This document shows positions 16,402-26,043 of a stretch of DNA of 62,574 bases, piece by piece. The stretch comes from Bacteroidota bacterium (GTDB lineage: Bacteria > Bacteroidota > Bacteroidia > NS11-12g > UBA955): positions 1 to 62,574 of the forward strand of contig CAUJCT010000040.1 in the NCBI GenBank assembly GCA_963169345.1, read 5' to 3'. Within the stretch, counting starts at the first letter, position 1; each line of letters starts with the position of its first letter. The notes beneath the pieces were generated by a model. It had not been told where the DNA came from and made no database searches. It saw only the letters and a program-made list of their open reading frames with translations. Position numbers and translations under genes: made by a program.

Positions 16402-17010
16402 ATGTTTAAAGGATTATCTGGGCTGACTCTCGCAAAGCAACTGGCACTCGCCGCACTGGCTTTTGTAGCTTTTTTATTTATAGCCATGTTTTTTACTTCC
16501 TGGTTTACACGCCACGGCGAAAGTATAAAAGTGCCAAAAGTTATTGGTATGCCAGTGGATAATGCCAATAATACATTAGATGACAATGATCTCGAAATGG
16601 TGATTGTCGACTCAGTTTATCAGGAAGATTTGCCTGCCCTGACAATTGTTGAACAAGATCCTAAACCTGAAGCCAGTGTTAAACCTGGTCGAAAAATATA
16701 TGTTACCATCAACACAGGATTGAAACCTAAAGTTAAAGTCCCTAAACTGGTTAATGGGGGAGCCAACCTGGCAAAAGTCCTTCTGCAAAATGCTGGTTTG
16801 AAATTAGGTAAAGTTGATTCTGTGTCAAGCTCAATTGGCTCTGGTCTTGTACTGGCTCAGAAATACAAGGGAAAAAATATCGCTCCTAATACCTTGCTCG
16901 ATAAAGGCTCAGTAATCGATATCGTTGTTTCCAAGAAAATATCTGTTAGAGATACAAATAATATTGTTCCTCCCACAGGTTTAGATGAAGCCGATCCTCT
17001 TTTGCCATAA
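16402..17010 (+). CDS. Membrane-anchored PASTA-domain protein
   Basis: This 202-residue protein has a short cytoplasmic N-terminus, one transmembrane helix (about residues 12-36, LALAALAFVAFLFIAMFFTSW) and then PASTA repeats. The repeats begin at KVPKVIGMPVDNANNTLDDNDL, then VEQDPKPEASVKPGRKIYVTIN, then KVPKLVNGGANLAKVLLQNAGL with a matching second half. PASTA domains bind peptidoglycan fragments or act as spacers outside the membrane. There is no kinase or penicillin-binding domain, which is normal for the short Bacteroidota PASTA proteins. It stands between queE and a T9SS-exported protein and the link between them is unclear. Confidence 0.85.
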   Translation: MFKGLSGLTLAKQLALAALAFVAFLFIAMFFTSWFTRHGESIKVPKVIGMPVDNANNTLDDNDLEMVIVDSVYQEDLPALTIVEQDPKPEASVKPGRKIYVTINTGLKPKVKVPKLVNGGANLAKVLLQNAGLKLGKVDSVSSSIGSGLVLAQKYKGKNIAPNTLLDKGSVIDIVVSKKISVRDTNNIVPPTGLDEADPLLP

Positions 17011-17071
17011 TTACTCTGTCAAATGATGATCATACTAACAATAAACATTAAATATTTTGGTTAAAAAACCT

Positions 17072-18994
17072 ATGAAATTCATATTAACGGCAATTGTTCT
17101 GTCAATTTATTTTTCTCTAAATTCTCAGGGACCAATCATCACTGGTCTCAATGGAAATCCGGCTCTTAAAAATGCTCAGAATATCAACTCTAAAAGACAA
17201 ATAACGGATACCATAATACTGCCTTTTATTGATGATTTTACTTCAACTACGGTCTTCCCAAATACCAAATACTGGGTCGATAAACAGGTCTTTATAAATT
17301 CTACTTTCCCTGTTTCTGCTCCTAGTTTTGGTGTTGCAACTTTCGATAACCTAAACTCTAAAGGTGCACCTTATCAACCTATAAGCGGATTCACACACAA
17401 TAGTTGTGACTCACTTACCAGCAATTATATCAATCTGAAAAATTATAAAAATGGATTGTCGTATGTCAATTATAAAATTGCTGATTCAATTTATCTGAGT
17501 TTTATGTATCAAACTCAAGGTATTGGTGACCCTCTCGATAACTCTGATTCTCTTGTTTTGAAATTCAAAGATTCTTCAGGTTTCTGGCATACGGTATGGA
17601 AGGTGTCCGGTTCATCTTTAAAACCTTTCAAGCAAGTTTTAATTCCTGTATTGAATCCTAAATACCTTAGTTCTAAGTTTCAACTTCGCTTCATTAATTT
17701 TGGAAAATCTACTGGTAACATGAACCAATGGCACCTCGACTATATCAGAATGAACGCAGGCAGAAACAGAAATGATACGCTTATCAGAGATGTTGCCATT
17801 AACGAAGTGCCGCTTGGACCTTTGTCATATTATAATTCAATGCCCTACGATCATTTTTTAGCGGCACCAAATTATCATACCTATTCTGAACACAAAGTTT
17901 TCCTGAGAAATAACAATACAGATACACCTGTAAATGTTCAGTATGCTTACCAAATTACAAACAGATACAATCAATTGGTTTTTAATTTCCCTAAGACAAC
18001 TTCAAGTAGAAATATCATTAAAAACAGCGATAGCTCTGAGGCTTTTGCAAAGTTCAGTTTAGATACTCTTTCAGGTAAAAACCCTTATCTCAATATTCGA
18101 TATGAAATTTTTCCGCAGCTCAATGATTATTTGCCGACAGACTACAATACTATAACCAACAATAATATTTATACAAAAAGAGTAAGTTTCGGTAATCAGT
18201 TAGCTTTTGATGATGGGTCCGCTGAAGGTGGTTATGGTTTGGATTATGGCTCCTTACCAGCCGGACCGGGTTATGCTGCTATCAAATTTTTAGCTTCCAA
18301 AAATGATACTATCCGTGGAATTTCAGTTTTCTTTAACAGGTCGGTTGCCGATGTCTCTTTCAAGTCATTCGATATCATGGTTTGGAAAAAAATATCAGAA
18401 CCACCTGCAACCAGCGATGACAATGATATAGTTTTGAAATCAGTCAATCTTGCTACAGCTCTATACACTGATTCTATTAATAAATTTGTAGATATCGTTT
18501 TTGATACTGCTGTTCCAATTACTTCCGGCGAATTTTATATTGGCTGGAAACAGTCCATTAATTTTATACTCAATGTCGGATACGACAATAATTATAAATA
18601 CCTTCACACAGGTGGAAGAAACCCTAATCTGTTTTATAACCTGAGCGGTTATTGGGAATCGGTTAATTCAACCATAACTGGTGCACCAATGATGAGACCA
18701 ATTTTAGGGGCTCCAATTCCTAAACCTGTAACTTCAATTAAAGCATTCGAAAGAGTTATTCCTGAACTCACCATTTACCCAAATCCGATAGAATCATCAG
18801 GAAAACTAATGCTGAATTATGCCAATCTGATTGTCAGAACGGATATCATTGATATCAATGGAAGAGTGCTTAAATCCATTCAATCTGAAGATATCAGGGA
18901 AGTCGACATTAACGGACTTACTCAAGGGGTTTACTTCATTCAGGTGACAGATCATCTTGGAAATAAAATTACGAAAAAATTTATCATTAATTGA
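17072..18994 (+). CDS. Secreted protein with type A T9SS sorting domain
   Basis: I use ATG 17072 instead of TTG 17057 because it starts a good signal peptide (MKFILTAIVLSIYFSLNSQG). The protein is about 640 residues. The body is rich in Asn, Ser, Tyr and beta-strand patterns (IILPFIDDFTSTTVFPNTKYW; LSFMYQTQGIGDPLDNSDSL) without a recognised catalytic motif. The last ~75 residues are a typical type A sorting tail: LTIYPNPIESSGKL, TDIIDINGRVLKS, LTQGVYFIQV and a final KKFIIN. It is therefore expected to cross the outer membrane by the type IX system and be attached to the cell surface. The rhodanese gene begins two bases after its stop. Confidence 0.85.
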   Translation: MKFILTAIVLSIYFSLNSQGPIITGLNGNPALKNAQNINSKRQITDTIILPFIDDFTSTTVFPNTKYWVDKQVFINSTFPVSAPSFGVATFDNLNSKGAPYQPISGFTHNSCDSLTSNYINLKNYKNGLSYVNYKIADSIYLSFMYQTQGIGDPLDNSDSLVLKFKDSSGFWHTVWKVSGSSLKPFKQVLIPVLNPKYLSSKFQLRFINFGKSTGNMNQWHLDYIRMNAGRNRNDTLIRDVAINEVPLGPLSYYNSMPYDHFLAAPNYHTYSEHKVFLRNNNTDTPVNVQYAYQITNRYNQLVFNFPKTTSSRNIIKNSDSSEAFAKFSLDTLSGKNPYLNIRYEIFPQLNDYLPTDYNTITNNNIYTKRVSFGNQLAFDDGSAEGGYGLDYGSLPAGPGYAAIKFLASKNDTIRGISVFFNRSVADVSFKSFDIMVWKKISEPPATSDDNDIVLKSVNLATALYTDSINKFVDIVFDTAVPITSGEFYIGWKQSINFILNVGYDNNYKYLHTGGRNPNLFYNLSGYWESVNSTITGAPMMRPILGAPIPKPVTSIKAFERVIPELTIYPNPIESSGKLMLNYANLIVRTDIIDINGRVLKSIQSEDIREVDINGLTQGVYFIQVTDHLGNKITKKFIIN

Positions 18995-18996
18995 AT

Positions 18997-19293
18997 ATGA
19001 ACGATATATCGGCACAAGAACTTAAAGAAAGACTAAGTAAGGGCGAAAAAATCAATATAATTGATGTAAGAGAGCCATACGAATTTGAAGAATACAATAT
19101 CGGTGCAGTTTTGGTGCCTCTTGGTGATCTCCAGAGCAGAATTGACGATTTTGACGATTGGATGGATGAAGAAGTTGTTGTGCATTGCAGAAGTGGTGCA
19201 AGAAGTGCTGCCGCTAAATCTTTTATGGCTCAAAATGGTTTCACTAAAGTGAGAAGTTTGCTGGGTGGAATTTTAGCATACCAGGAGTTATAA
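18997..19293 (+). CDS. Single-domain rhodanese-like protein
   Basis: ATG 18997 is preferred over the in-frame TTG at 18991 that overlaps the upstream stop. The product is 98 residues, a single rhodanese domain without a signal peptide. The catalytic loop is HCRSGARS with Cys64, preceded by the family pattern IIDVREPYEFEEYNIGA and followed by VRSLLGGILAY. Such GlpE/PspE-like proteins transfer sulfane sulfur. The six-residue CRSGAR loop fits a sulfurtransferase rather than a phosphatase-like loop. The multiheme cytochrome gene follows after nine bases; the two may be cotranscribed. Confidence 0.9.
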   Translation: MNDISAQELKERLSKGEKINIIDVREPYEFEEYNIGAVLVPLGDLQSRIDDFDDWMDEEVVVHCRSGARSAAAKSFMAQNGFTKVRSLLGGILAYQEL

Positions 19294-19302
19294 TTCAAAC
19301 AA

Positions 19303-21219
19303 ATGAAATTCAGGTATCTTGCCATATCTCTACTAATGGCACTTTTACTCTTGCTGAGTTATTGTAAAGATGCCGGAAAGTCTGAATTCTCTTCCCCTTA
19401 TCTCAATCATGCCGATTCAGTAAAATATGTTGGAATGGAAGTCTGTGCTTCCTGTCATGGAGATAAACACTCTACTTTTATTCATACCGGAATGGGTAAA
19501 AGTTTTGGGTTGGCCTCTATACTCAAATCCTCTGCTCATTTCGCTAATATTAAACCGGTCTACGATGCTTATAAAGATTTATACTATCTGCCATTGTTTA
19601 TAGATAGTGCAATTTTTATTAAAGAATACAGACTGGAAAACAATGATACTGTATATTCAAGAACAGAGAGAATTTCATATATTGTAGGGTCTGGTCATCA
19701 CACCAATTCTCACTTAATCGAAGAAAATGGATATATTTTTCAAGCGCCTTTAACATTCTATACTCAGGAAGGAAAATGGGATCTTCCACCAGGCTTTGAA
19801 GCTGGCAACAACTCAGGATTTGAAAGAAGGATTGGTCTCGAATGTATGTCGTGTCACAATGGTCTTCCTCAAATTGACCAACAGGCAGAAAACAGGTATA
19901 TAAATATCCCAGGTGGAATAGATTGCGAACGTTGTCATGGACCAGGTGAAATTCATGTCAGAGAAAAGAAAGCGGGAAAAGTAGTCGATGTCTCAAAAGA
20001 AATTGATTATACCATCGTTAATCCAGCAAAACTTAGCTGGATGCGTCAGATTGACCTGTGTCAAAGATGCCATTTACAAGGCAATGCTGTCCTTAAACCC
20101 GGAAAATCTTTTTCTGATTTTAAACCAGGAATGCGACTTTCTGATGTTTTCGATCAATTTTCTCCTGAATATAATGGGGGAGATGAATTTGTCATGGCTG
20201 CTCATGCCGAACGTTTTCAAATGAGTCAATGTTTTAAATCAAATGTGAAAGGGGATTTAAATTCTGAAACCGCTCAGGTTGGTTTTACCTGTATTTCTTG
20301 CCACGACCCGCATATCAGCGTCAGGCAAACCAATCTTCAAAAATTTAATGATAAATGTATGTCTTGTCATTCAAGTGGCAAGTCTGATTGCAGTTTGACT
20401 CCCGATAAAAGACTGCAGTCACAGAATAATTGCGTGAAATGTCACATGCCATCTTCCGGAACTTCTGACATACCTCACGTTACTGTTCATGATCACTATA
20501 TCAGAAAACCATCTTCCCCTGAAAGCAACAAAGGAACATTAATTGGTTTGAGATGTATCACTCAACCCAATCCTGACAATGCTACCTGGACAGAAGCTTA
20601 CATTTCTTTCTATGAGAAATTTGATAAAAACAAGCTATATCTAAATAAGGCGATTGAGTTCAGTGGTAAATTAAGTGAAAACAATCCTGAACATCTTGAA
20701 ATTTTGATTCATCTGTATTATATCAATAATCAGTATCAGAATCTGGTCAATCTGGTAGACAAATTGAAAAATAAATATTCTGCATGGTCGGCATACAGAA
20801 TTGCCAAATCATTTGAACATCTTGGCAAAAATGATGATGCCTCTGTATGGTATGAAAATGCACTTGAACTACAGAAAAATAACATCGACTTTCTGCTTCA
20901 ATATGCATCACATTTGGTGAAGTTAAAGAACTATCGCAAATCGGAAATTATACTTAACAACTTAATGTCTTTATACACCAAAAGTGCTGATGCCTGGGCT
21001 GTTATGGGTTTAGTAAAAATGGGTAAAAGCGAATATGCCAAAGCGAGAGAGTGTTTTGAAAAAGCCCTTAAATTATTTCCTGATCAGTTAACTGCACTTC
21101 AAAATTTGAAGATACTCGAAAATTTAGCAGGAAATACATCTGAAGTGGCTAAATTGGACGCCAGAATCAAGAAGATTCAAATTCGTTATGAAAGCCATAA
21201 TCAATACAACAAACATTAA
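19303..21219 (+). CDS. Seven-heme c-type cytochrome lipoprotein with TPR domain
   Basis: This 638-residue protein has a lipoprotein-like signal (LLMALLLLLSYCKD, Cys21). The first ~400 residues contain seven CxxCH heme-attachment motifs: CASCH, CMSCH, CERCH, CQRCH, CISCH, CMSCH and CVKCH, spaced as in cytochrome c554-like multihemes. Residues from about 440 to the end consist of TPR-type helices (AWSAYRIAKSFEHLGKNDDASVWYENAL; ADAWAVMGLVKMGKSEYAKARECFEKALKLFP). Heme-TPR fusions of this kind are known in several phyla but the redox partner is unknown. It would act in the periplasm or at the outer membrane. Its last 32 bases overlap the start of the NAD(P)HX repair gene. Confidence 0.9.
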   Translation: MKFRYLAISLLMALLLLLSYCKDAGKSEFSSPYLNHADSVKYVGMEVCASCHGDKHSTFIHTGMGKSFGLASILKSSAHFANIKPVYDAYKDLYYLPLFIDSAIFIKEYRLENNDTVYSRTERISYIVGSGHHTNSHLIEENGYIFQAPLTFYTQEGKWDLPPGFEAGNNSGFERRIGLECMSCHNGLPQIDQQAENRYINIPGGIDCERCHGPGEIHVREKKAGKVVDVSKEIDYTIVNPAKLSWMRQIDLCQRCHLQGNAVLKPGKSFSDFKPGMRLSDVFDQFSPEYNGGDEFVMAAHAERFQMSQCFKSNVKGDLNSETAQVGFTCISCHDPHISVRQTNLQKFNDKCMSCHSSGKSDCSLTPDKRLQSQNNCVKCHMPSSGTSDIPHVTVHDHYIRKPSSPESNKGTLIGLRCITQPNPDNATWTEAYISFYEKFDKNKLYLNKAIEFSGKLSENNPEHLEILIHLYYINNQYQNLVNLVDKLKNKYSAWSAYRIAKSFEHLGKNDDASVWYENALELQKNNIDFLLQYASHLVKLKNYRKSEIILNNLMSLYTKSADAWAVMGLVKMGKSEYAKARECFEKALKLFPDQLTALQNLKILENLAGNTSEVAKLDARIKKIQIRYESHNQYNKH

Positions 21220-22687
21220 ACTTTGGGATCAGTTTACCATTCAAAATGAACCGGTAAGTTCTGCAGATTTAATGGAAAGAGCCGCAGAAGCTTGCTTCGA
21301 TTGGCTGTGTAAACATATTGAATTGAATGCTAACATTGTTGTAGCTTGTGGAACAGGTAATAATGGGGGAGATGGTTTGGTTATAGCCAGAAAACTTATT
21401 CAAAATAACTACAAAGTTACAGTTGTCATCTCAGGAGATGCTGATAATGGAAGTCCTGATTTTAAATTCAATTTACATCGTCTGAATTTACTCAACTCAG
21501 TTGAACTTCAAATTGAACCTACTGACTTGTCTTCAGTTAAAAAGGCAACAGTTATCATTGATGCTTTGTTTGGTACCGGACTTAATAAACCAATCACAGG
21601 TTATGCTTCAGAATTAATTCGCTCCATCAATTCTTCTACGGCTGAAGTAATTGCTATAGACATGCCTTCCGGTATGTTTGCCGATGAACCAACTCCATCC
21701 ACTTTTGATGTTGTTAAAGCAGATTATACATTAAGTTTTCAGGTGCCGAAATTGGGTTTCTTTATGCCGGAGAATGATTCGTTTGTAGGGAAATTTGTGT
21801 TGCTGGATATCCAATTGTCAAGTGATTTTAATCCTGAAAAACATACCCAAAATTTTTGGCTGGAAAGAACAGATTTTGGTTCAAATATTTTCAAGCGGTC
21901 GAAGCACGATAACAAATGGAACTTTGGTCATGCACTTTTGCTTGGAGGTTCTGAAAATAAATCAGGTGCTGTTATTCTCGCCGCGCGCTCAGCTTTAAGA
22001 TGTGGGGCAGGACTTCTGACTGTTCATACTGTTAAATCTGCTCAGCTGCCTTTACTGGTGGCGCTGCCTGAGGCAATGCTGGATCTCGATTCAAATTCAT
22101 CCTACATTGCGGATGTACCTGACTTTTCAAGATATACTGCTATAGGTATTGGACCCGGAATTGGAACTGAAGAACAAACTGCTTTAGTATTGGAGAGTGT
22201 CTTAACTCTTTACAAAGGGGCTTTGGTAATAGATGCTGATGCACTCAATATAATAAGTGAAAGAAATCTTCATCATTTATTGCCTGAGAATTGTCTGTTG
22301 ACGCCACATGTGCGCGAATTTGAAAGATTAGCCGGAACAAGTACAAACAGCTTTGAAAGATGTCAACTGCAAAGTCAGTTCTCAGCTAAATACAAATTAT
22401 ATGTATTATTAAAAGGAGCATATTCCTGTTTAAGTACACCTGATGGCAGATTGTTATTTAATTCCAGCGGTAATCCAGGAATGGCAAAAGGAGGGAGTGG
22501 TGATTGCCTGACAGGTATCATTACATCTTTTGCAGCACAAGGGATGTCTATTGAAAAAGCGGCATCTCTGGGCATGATGGTGCATGGTATGGCCGGCGAT
22601 TTAGCTTCAGCGAGATACGGCGAAACAAGTATGTTGCCTTCTGATTTAATAGAAGCTCTACCTGAAATATTAAGAAAATTTAATTAA
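21188..22687 (+). CDS. nnr: Bifunctional NAD(P)H-hydrate epimerase / ADP-dependent dehydratase
   Basis: This 499-residue metabolite-repair enzyme restores hydrated NAD(P)H. The N-terminal epimerase domain (about 1-210) starts with WDQFTIQNEPVSSADLMERAA and has CGTGNNGGDGLVIAR and IDALFGTGLNKPI. The C-terminal dehydratase domain (about 230-499) has GHALLLGGSENKSGAVILAARSALR, a conserved IGPGIGTEEQT, DADALNI, LTPHVREFERL and GGSGDCLTGIITSF. Family homologues begin at the same Met, which supports the start despite its 32-base overlap with the upstream cytochrome gene. Confidence 0.95.
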   Translation: MKAIINTTNIKLWDQFTIQNEPVSSADLMERAAEACFDWLCKHIELNANIVVACGTGNNGGDGLVIARKLIQNNYKVTVVISGDADNGSPDFKFNLHRLNLLNSVELQIEPTDLSSVKKATVIIDALFGTGLNKPITGYASELIRSINSSTAEVIAIDMPSGMFADEPTPSTFDVVKADYTLSFQVPKLGFFMPENDSFVGKFVLLDIQLSSDFNPEKHTQNFWLERTDFGSNIFKRSKHDNKWNFGHALLLGGSENKSGAVILAARSALRCGAGLLTVHTVKSAQLPLLVALPEAMLDLDSNSSYIADVPDFSRYTAIGIGPGIGTEEQTALVLESVLTLYKGALVIDADALNIISERNLHHLLPENCLLTPHVREFERLAGTSTNSFERCQLQSQFSAKYKLYVLLKGAYSCLSTPDGRLLFNSSGNPGMAKGGSGDCLTGIITSFAAQGMSIEKAASLGMMVHGMAGDLASARYGETSMLPSDLIEALPEILRKFN

Positions 22688-22693
22688 CTGATT

Positions 22694-23317
22694 TTACCAA
22701 TTGATGACATGCCTGTTTGGCGCATTGGGAATGATGTTTTCTAAAGTATCACCATTCGCAATATCTATTGAATCCTTATTTATACCAAACGTCGTAAATT
22801 CAACTGATTTTTCTCCGAGTTTTTTGAATTGATAATTATTGTGGTCTGTACATTGGTAGGTCAAACCATCATATTTTTCAACCCATTTTTCGTTGTAAGA
22901 ATACAATTTTATACCATCCCAGCAACTTTCTTCTGATTGTAAAAGTAACATGATTTCATGAATGCCATCTCCGTTTAAATCGCCAACCGATTTGACGAAT
23001 AATTCGGTGATGTTTTTTTCAGATATAATGTCTTTGAAACAGGAAAACTTGATTTTATAAGTATTGCTTAGCTTGTTGAGTACAATTGTAGCAGTGTCCG
23101 GATTGCCATCATTGTTGATGTCCTCCAGATATACTTTTTGCAGACCAATTGAGTCGGAAGCAGATTGACCTCTTTTCTTTTTGCTTTTGAAGTAATCGTC
23201 GGTATAGAGAACCTCTGATAAATCCATACGCTCACTACCTTTATCTACAGGCTTATTGCCGCTCTTTTTACAAGATACAGCCAAAGTTAAAATAAACAGA
23301 GGTAAAACGTATTTCAT
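22694..23317 (-). CDS. Lipoprotein with Ca-binding-like DxNxDG repeats, unknown function
   Basis: This 207-residue protein has the signal MKYVLPLFILTLAVSCKKSG (anchor Cys16). Two segments, VYLEDINNDGNPDTATIVL and SVGDLNGDGIHEIMLLL, follow the FG-GAP/VCBS pattern DxNxDGxxD, known to bind calcium in beta-propeller blades. The C-terminus holds three Cys in all, which may form disulfides. It is convergent with the NAD(P)HX repair gene with six bases between them. A well-spaced promoter lies just upstream. Confidence 0.75.
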   Translation of the reverse strand: MKYVLPLFILTLAVSCKKSGNKPVDKGSERMDLSEVLYTDDYFKSKKKRGQSASDSIGLQKVYLEDINNDGNPDTATIVLNKLSNTYKIKFSCFKDIISEKNITELFVKSVGDLNGDGIHEIMLLLQSEESCWDGIKLYSYNEKWVEKYDGLTYQCTDHNNYQFKKLGEKSVEFTTFGINKDSIDIANGDTLENIIPNAPNRHVINW

Positions 23318-23327
23318 TAATTAATCG

Positions 23328-23358
23328 CAAAATTAAAATCAAATTAAGGATTTATCAA
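23328..23358 (-). promoter_or_regulatory. Complete Bacteroidota promoter (TTG - 20 bp - TAATTTTG)
   Basis: On the minus strand TTG (23356-23358) is followed after 20 bases by a perfect TAATTTTG (23328-23335), ten bases before the lipoprotein ATG. The spacing is right for the primary Bacteroidota sigma factor. Confidence 0.65.
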
Positions 23359-23489
23359 GTGGATTTAATATGATTTTCATCTTGTTTTGAACACCATATT
23401 AAATGTATGAGTTGTATAGTGGACATATCAGACCGAAAACAACTTGTTTTAGTAAGCATTCAAGCTTCTCAACATTAACCCAAATTCAT

Positions 23490-23497
23490 TACCTTCG
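23490..23497 (+). promoter_or_regulatory. -7 box for prfC
   Basis: TACCTTCG matches seven of eight positions of TAnnTTTG and ends only four bases before the GTG at 23502, so the prfC transcript may be leaderless. It lies inside the longer reading frame that opens at 23403, which argues against that upstream start. Confidence 0.5.
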
Positions 23498-23501
23498 CGG
23501 C

Positions 23502-25085
23502 GTGAATCTGACGGACGAAATCCATAAACGTAAAACGTTTGCAATTATCTCTCACCCTGACGCGGGTAAGACCACTCTAACTGAAAAATTCCTCTTATTT
23601 GGTGGTGCTATTCAAACTGCCGGTGCTGTTAAGTCGAATAAAATTAAAAAAGCTGCAACCAGCGACTTCATGGAAATTGAAAAGCAAAGAGGTATCTCGG
23701 TGGCAACGTCTGTTATGACTTTCGAATACAATGGCAAATTGGTCAATATTCTCGATACCCCCGGTCACAAGGACTTTGCTGAAGATACCTACCGAACATT
23801 GACAGCTGTTGATAGTGTTATTCTGGTTATTGATTGTGTTAAAGGCGTCGAGGAGCAAACGGAAAGACTGATGGAAGTTTGCCGAATGAGAAATACGCCG
23901 GTCATTGTTTTTATCAATAAAGTTGACCGGGACGGTAGAGATCCATTTGATTTATTGGATGAACTTGAACAAAAACTCAATATTAAGGTTAGACCAATGA
24001 GTTGGCCAATAAATGGCGGTAGAGACTTTAAAGGTGTTTATAAACTTTACGATAAAAGCATCAATTTTTTTGAAGCCAATAAAACTAAAATAAGCAAAGA
24101 TGTTACCCGCATTGATGACCTGGCCAGCGATACTTTGGATGAACTGATTGGAAAACAAGACGCTGATAAATTGAGACAAGATGTCGAATTAATTGACGGT
24201 GTATTCGGTGATTTCAATGTAGAAGATTATCTTAAAGGAGAAGTTGCTCCGGTGTTTTTTGGTAGCGCCTTGAATAATTTTGGTGTTAAAGAATTGCTTG
24301 AAAAGTTTCTGGAAATTGCACCTTTCCCTCTTGCCCGTAATTCAAGCGAACGTCTCGTTAACCCTGAGGAAAATAAATTCTCGGGCTTTATTTTTAAAAT
24401 ACACGCTAATCTTGATCCCCGACACCGTGACAGAATTGCATTTCTACGTGTGTGCTCCGGTAAGTTCGAAAGAAATAAATTTTTCCATCATGTCCGTCTC
24501 AATAAAGACATGAAATTTGCCAGTCCATTTACTTTCATGGCCGACAGTAAAGCCTTACTGGAAGATGCGTTTGCCGGCGACGTGGTAGGTTTATACGATA
24601 CAGGTAACTTCAAAATTGGTGATACCTTAACTGAAGGTGAAAACTTTTTGTTCAAGGGCATCCCATCATTTTCTCCCGAAATATTTAAAGAACTCATTAA
24701 CCTCGATCCTATGAAGTCTAAACAACTCGAAAAAGGTATCGAACAGTTAACGGATGAAGGCGTAGCTCAGCTTTTCAGACAGGAACCAGGCAACAGAAAA
24801 TATATCGGAACTGTTGGTGAACTGCAGTTTGAAGTTATTCAATACCGCCTCGAAAATGAGTACAATGCCAAATGTCGCTTCGAACCACGTGCTTTCTTTA
24901 AGGCCTGTTGGATGACCGGTGATAAAGATGCGATAGCCGAATTCTGTAAATATAGACAGAAAAATATCGTAAAGGATAAAGATGAGAACATCGTTTTCCT
25001 TGCTGAAACGGCATGGATTTTGAACACCGCTATTCAACAAAACCCTAAAATTACTTTCCACACTACGTCAGAATTTAAAGTGTAG
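23502..25085 (+). CDS. prfC: Peptide chain release factor 3
   Basis: The frame opens at ATG 23403, but family members begin a few residues before [17 protein letters not shown], so GTG 23502 ([13 protein letters not shown]) is the likely start, giving 527 residues. RF3 is a GTPase that releases RF1/RF2 from the ribosome. Visible motifs are [13 protein letters not shown] (G1), [11 protein letters not shown] (G2), [10 protein letters not shown] (G3), [11 protein letters not shown] (G4), and FGSALNNFG (G5). The downstream domains show [21 protein letters not shown] and the C-terminal [19 protein letters not shown] typical of RF3. Confidence 0.95.
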   Translation: MNLTDEIHKRKTFAIISHPDAGKTTLTEKFLLFGGAIQTAGAVKSNKIKKAATSDFMEIEKQRGISVATSVMTFEYNGKLVNILDTPGHKDFAEDTYRTLTAVDSVILVIDCVKGVEEQTERLMEVCRMRNTPVIVFINKVDRDGRDPFDLLDELEQKLNIKVRPMSWPINGGRDFKGVYKLYDKSINFFEANKTKISKDVTRIDDLASDTLDELIGKQDADKLRQDVELIDGVFGDFNVEDYLKGEVAPVFFGSALNNFGVKELLEKFLEIAPFPLARNSSERLVNPEENKFSGFIFKIHANLDPRHRDRIAFLRVCSGKFERNKFFHHVRLNKDMKFASPFTFMADSKALLEDAFAGDVVGLYDTGNFKIGDTLTEGENFLFKGIPSFSPEIFKELINLDPMKSKQLEKGIEQLTDEGVAQLFRQEPGNRKYIGTVGELQFEVIQYRLENEYNAKCRFEPRAFFKACWMTGDKDAIAEFCKYRQKNIVKDKDENIVFLAETAWILNTAIQQNPKITFHTTSEFKV

Positions 25086-25103
25086 AAATATTCGAAATTT
25101 TAG

Positions 25104-25111
25104 TATGTTTG
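25104..25111 (+). promoter_or_regulatory. Exact TAnnTTTG -7 box, overlapping a rejected start codon
   Basis: TATGTTTG is a perfect match and contains the ATG at 25105. It ends eight bases before ATG 25120, which therefore is the better start for the following gene. Confidence 0.45.
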
Positions 25112-25119
25112 AACTGAAA

Positions 25120-26043
25120 ATGGACTTTCTGTTAAAAGGTATAGTTTCTTCGTTTATTCTGGTCAGTACTAACTTGTTTGGTCAGGATCAAACAACTGTT
25201 GACTTTATACCAGGTCTTAGAAAAGGAGAACGCATGGTATACCAGCTCGCTGAAACCAAGTTCCGTCAAAATGCCAGTGGTCATTATCTGTATCTCATGT
25301 ATGACACCAGTTATCTGATGTTTAGTATCGCAGACAAAAACGATTCACAGATTTTGGTGGATTTTAATTACGCAGATGCTATCATCAACGGTGCCATATA
25401 CAACGAACCGCCACCGAATAATCTGCCGAATTACTTAAGAACAGAAACTTATAAACTGGTACTGGATAAAAATGGGGAGTTTATTGAACTCAGCAATTGG
25501 GAATTTTTCTCTACCGTTTTAATTCAAAATTTGAAAATATCGTATAAAGCAAATCTAATTGATTCTAATACGCTCAAACATTATTACTTGTATTATCAAA
25601 AACAAGACAATGTAGAAAAAGCTGTTTTACCTCGCGTTCTTGAATTAATTGACATCTATGGTAAATCTTATCAACTTGAAAATACTTACTCACTTGCCAG
25701 AGAAATTGTCAATCCATTTAAAGGTAAAAACCTCCTGAAATCTTGTATTTTCAAACCTTATAAAGATCCTTCATTTCCTAATTCCGTATTCTTCAGTGGT
25801 AAAGTCAAAACAAATGATATTGACAATGAATGCCTGCAGGAAGATTACTATGCATTCGTCAATGAACGCAAACCAGATGATGATTCTGAATTCGTTCCAC
25901 CATATATCTATATTATAGACTCTTATAATTATCAGTGGGGCACTATCACCAAACGTATCATCACTTATACAACAACTCATACCGTATGGATGGGAGATGA
26001 TAAACAAGGTCTCGACAGAGTATATACATTCTATGCTTTCTGA
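25120..26043 (+). CDS. Exported protein of unknown function
   Basis: I start this at ATG 25120 (307 residues) because it gives a standard signal peptide (MDFLLKGIVSSFILVSTNLFGQ) and because the upstream ATG 25105 lies inside a promoter box. The mature part is rich in Tyr, Asn and Asp with alternating beta patterns (YLMYDTSYLMFSIADKNDSQI; YIYIIDSYNYQWGTITKR). I see no catalytic motif and recognise no family. Two cysteines (in KSCIFKP and NECLQED) could form a disulfide. The next gene begins within its stop codon (TGATG), so the two are translationally coupled. Confidence 0.75.
   Translation: MDFLLKGIVSSFILVSTNLFGQDQTTVDFIPGLRKGERMVYQLAETKFRQNASGHYLYLMYDTSYLMFSIADKNDSQILVDFNYADAIINGAIYNEPPPNNLPNYLRTETYKLVLDKNGEFIELSNWEFFSTVLIQNLKISYKANLIDSNTLKHYYLYYQKQDNVEKAVLPRVLELIDIYGKSYQLENTYSLAREIVNPFKGKNLLKSCIFKPYKDPSFPNSVFFSGKVKTNDIDNECLQEDYYAFVNERKPDDDSEFVPPYIYIIDSYNYQWGTITKRIITYTTTHTVWMGDDKQGLDRVYTFYAF

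Noticed and set aside
23403..23501. An N-terminal extension of prfC starting at ATG 23403.
   Set aside because: RF3 proteins do not carry it, the composition is poor, and the probable promoter box lies inside it.
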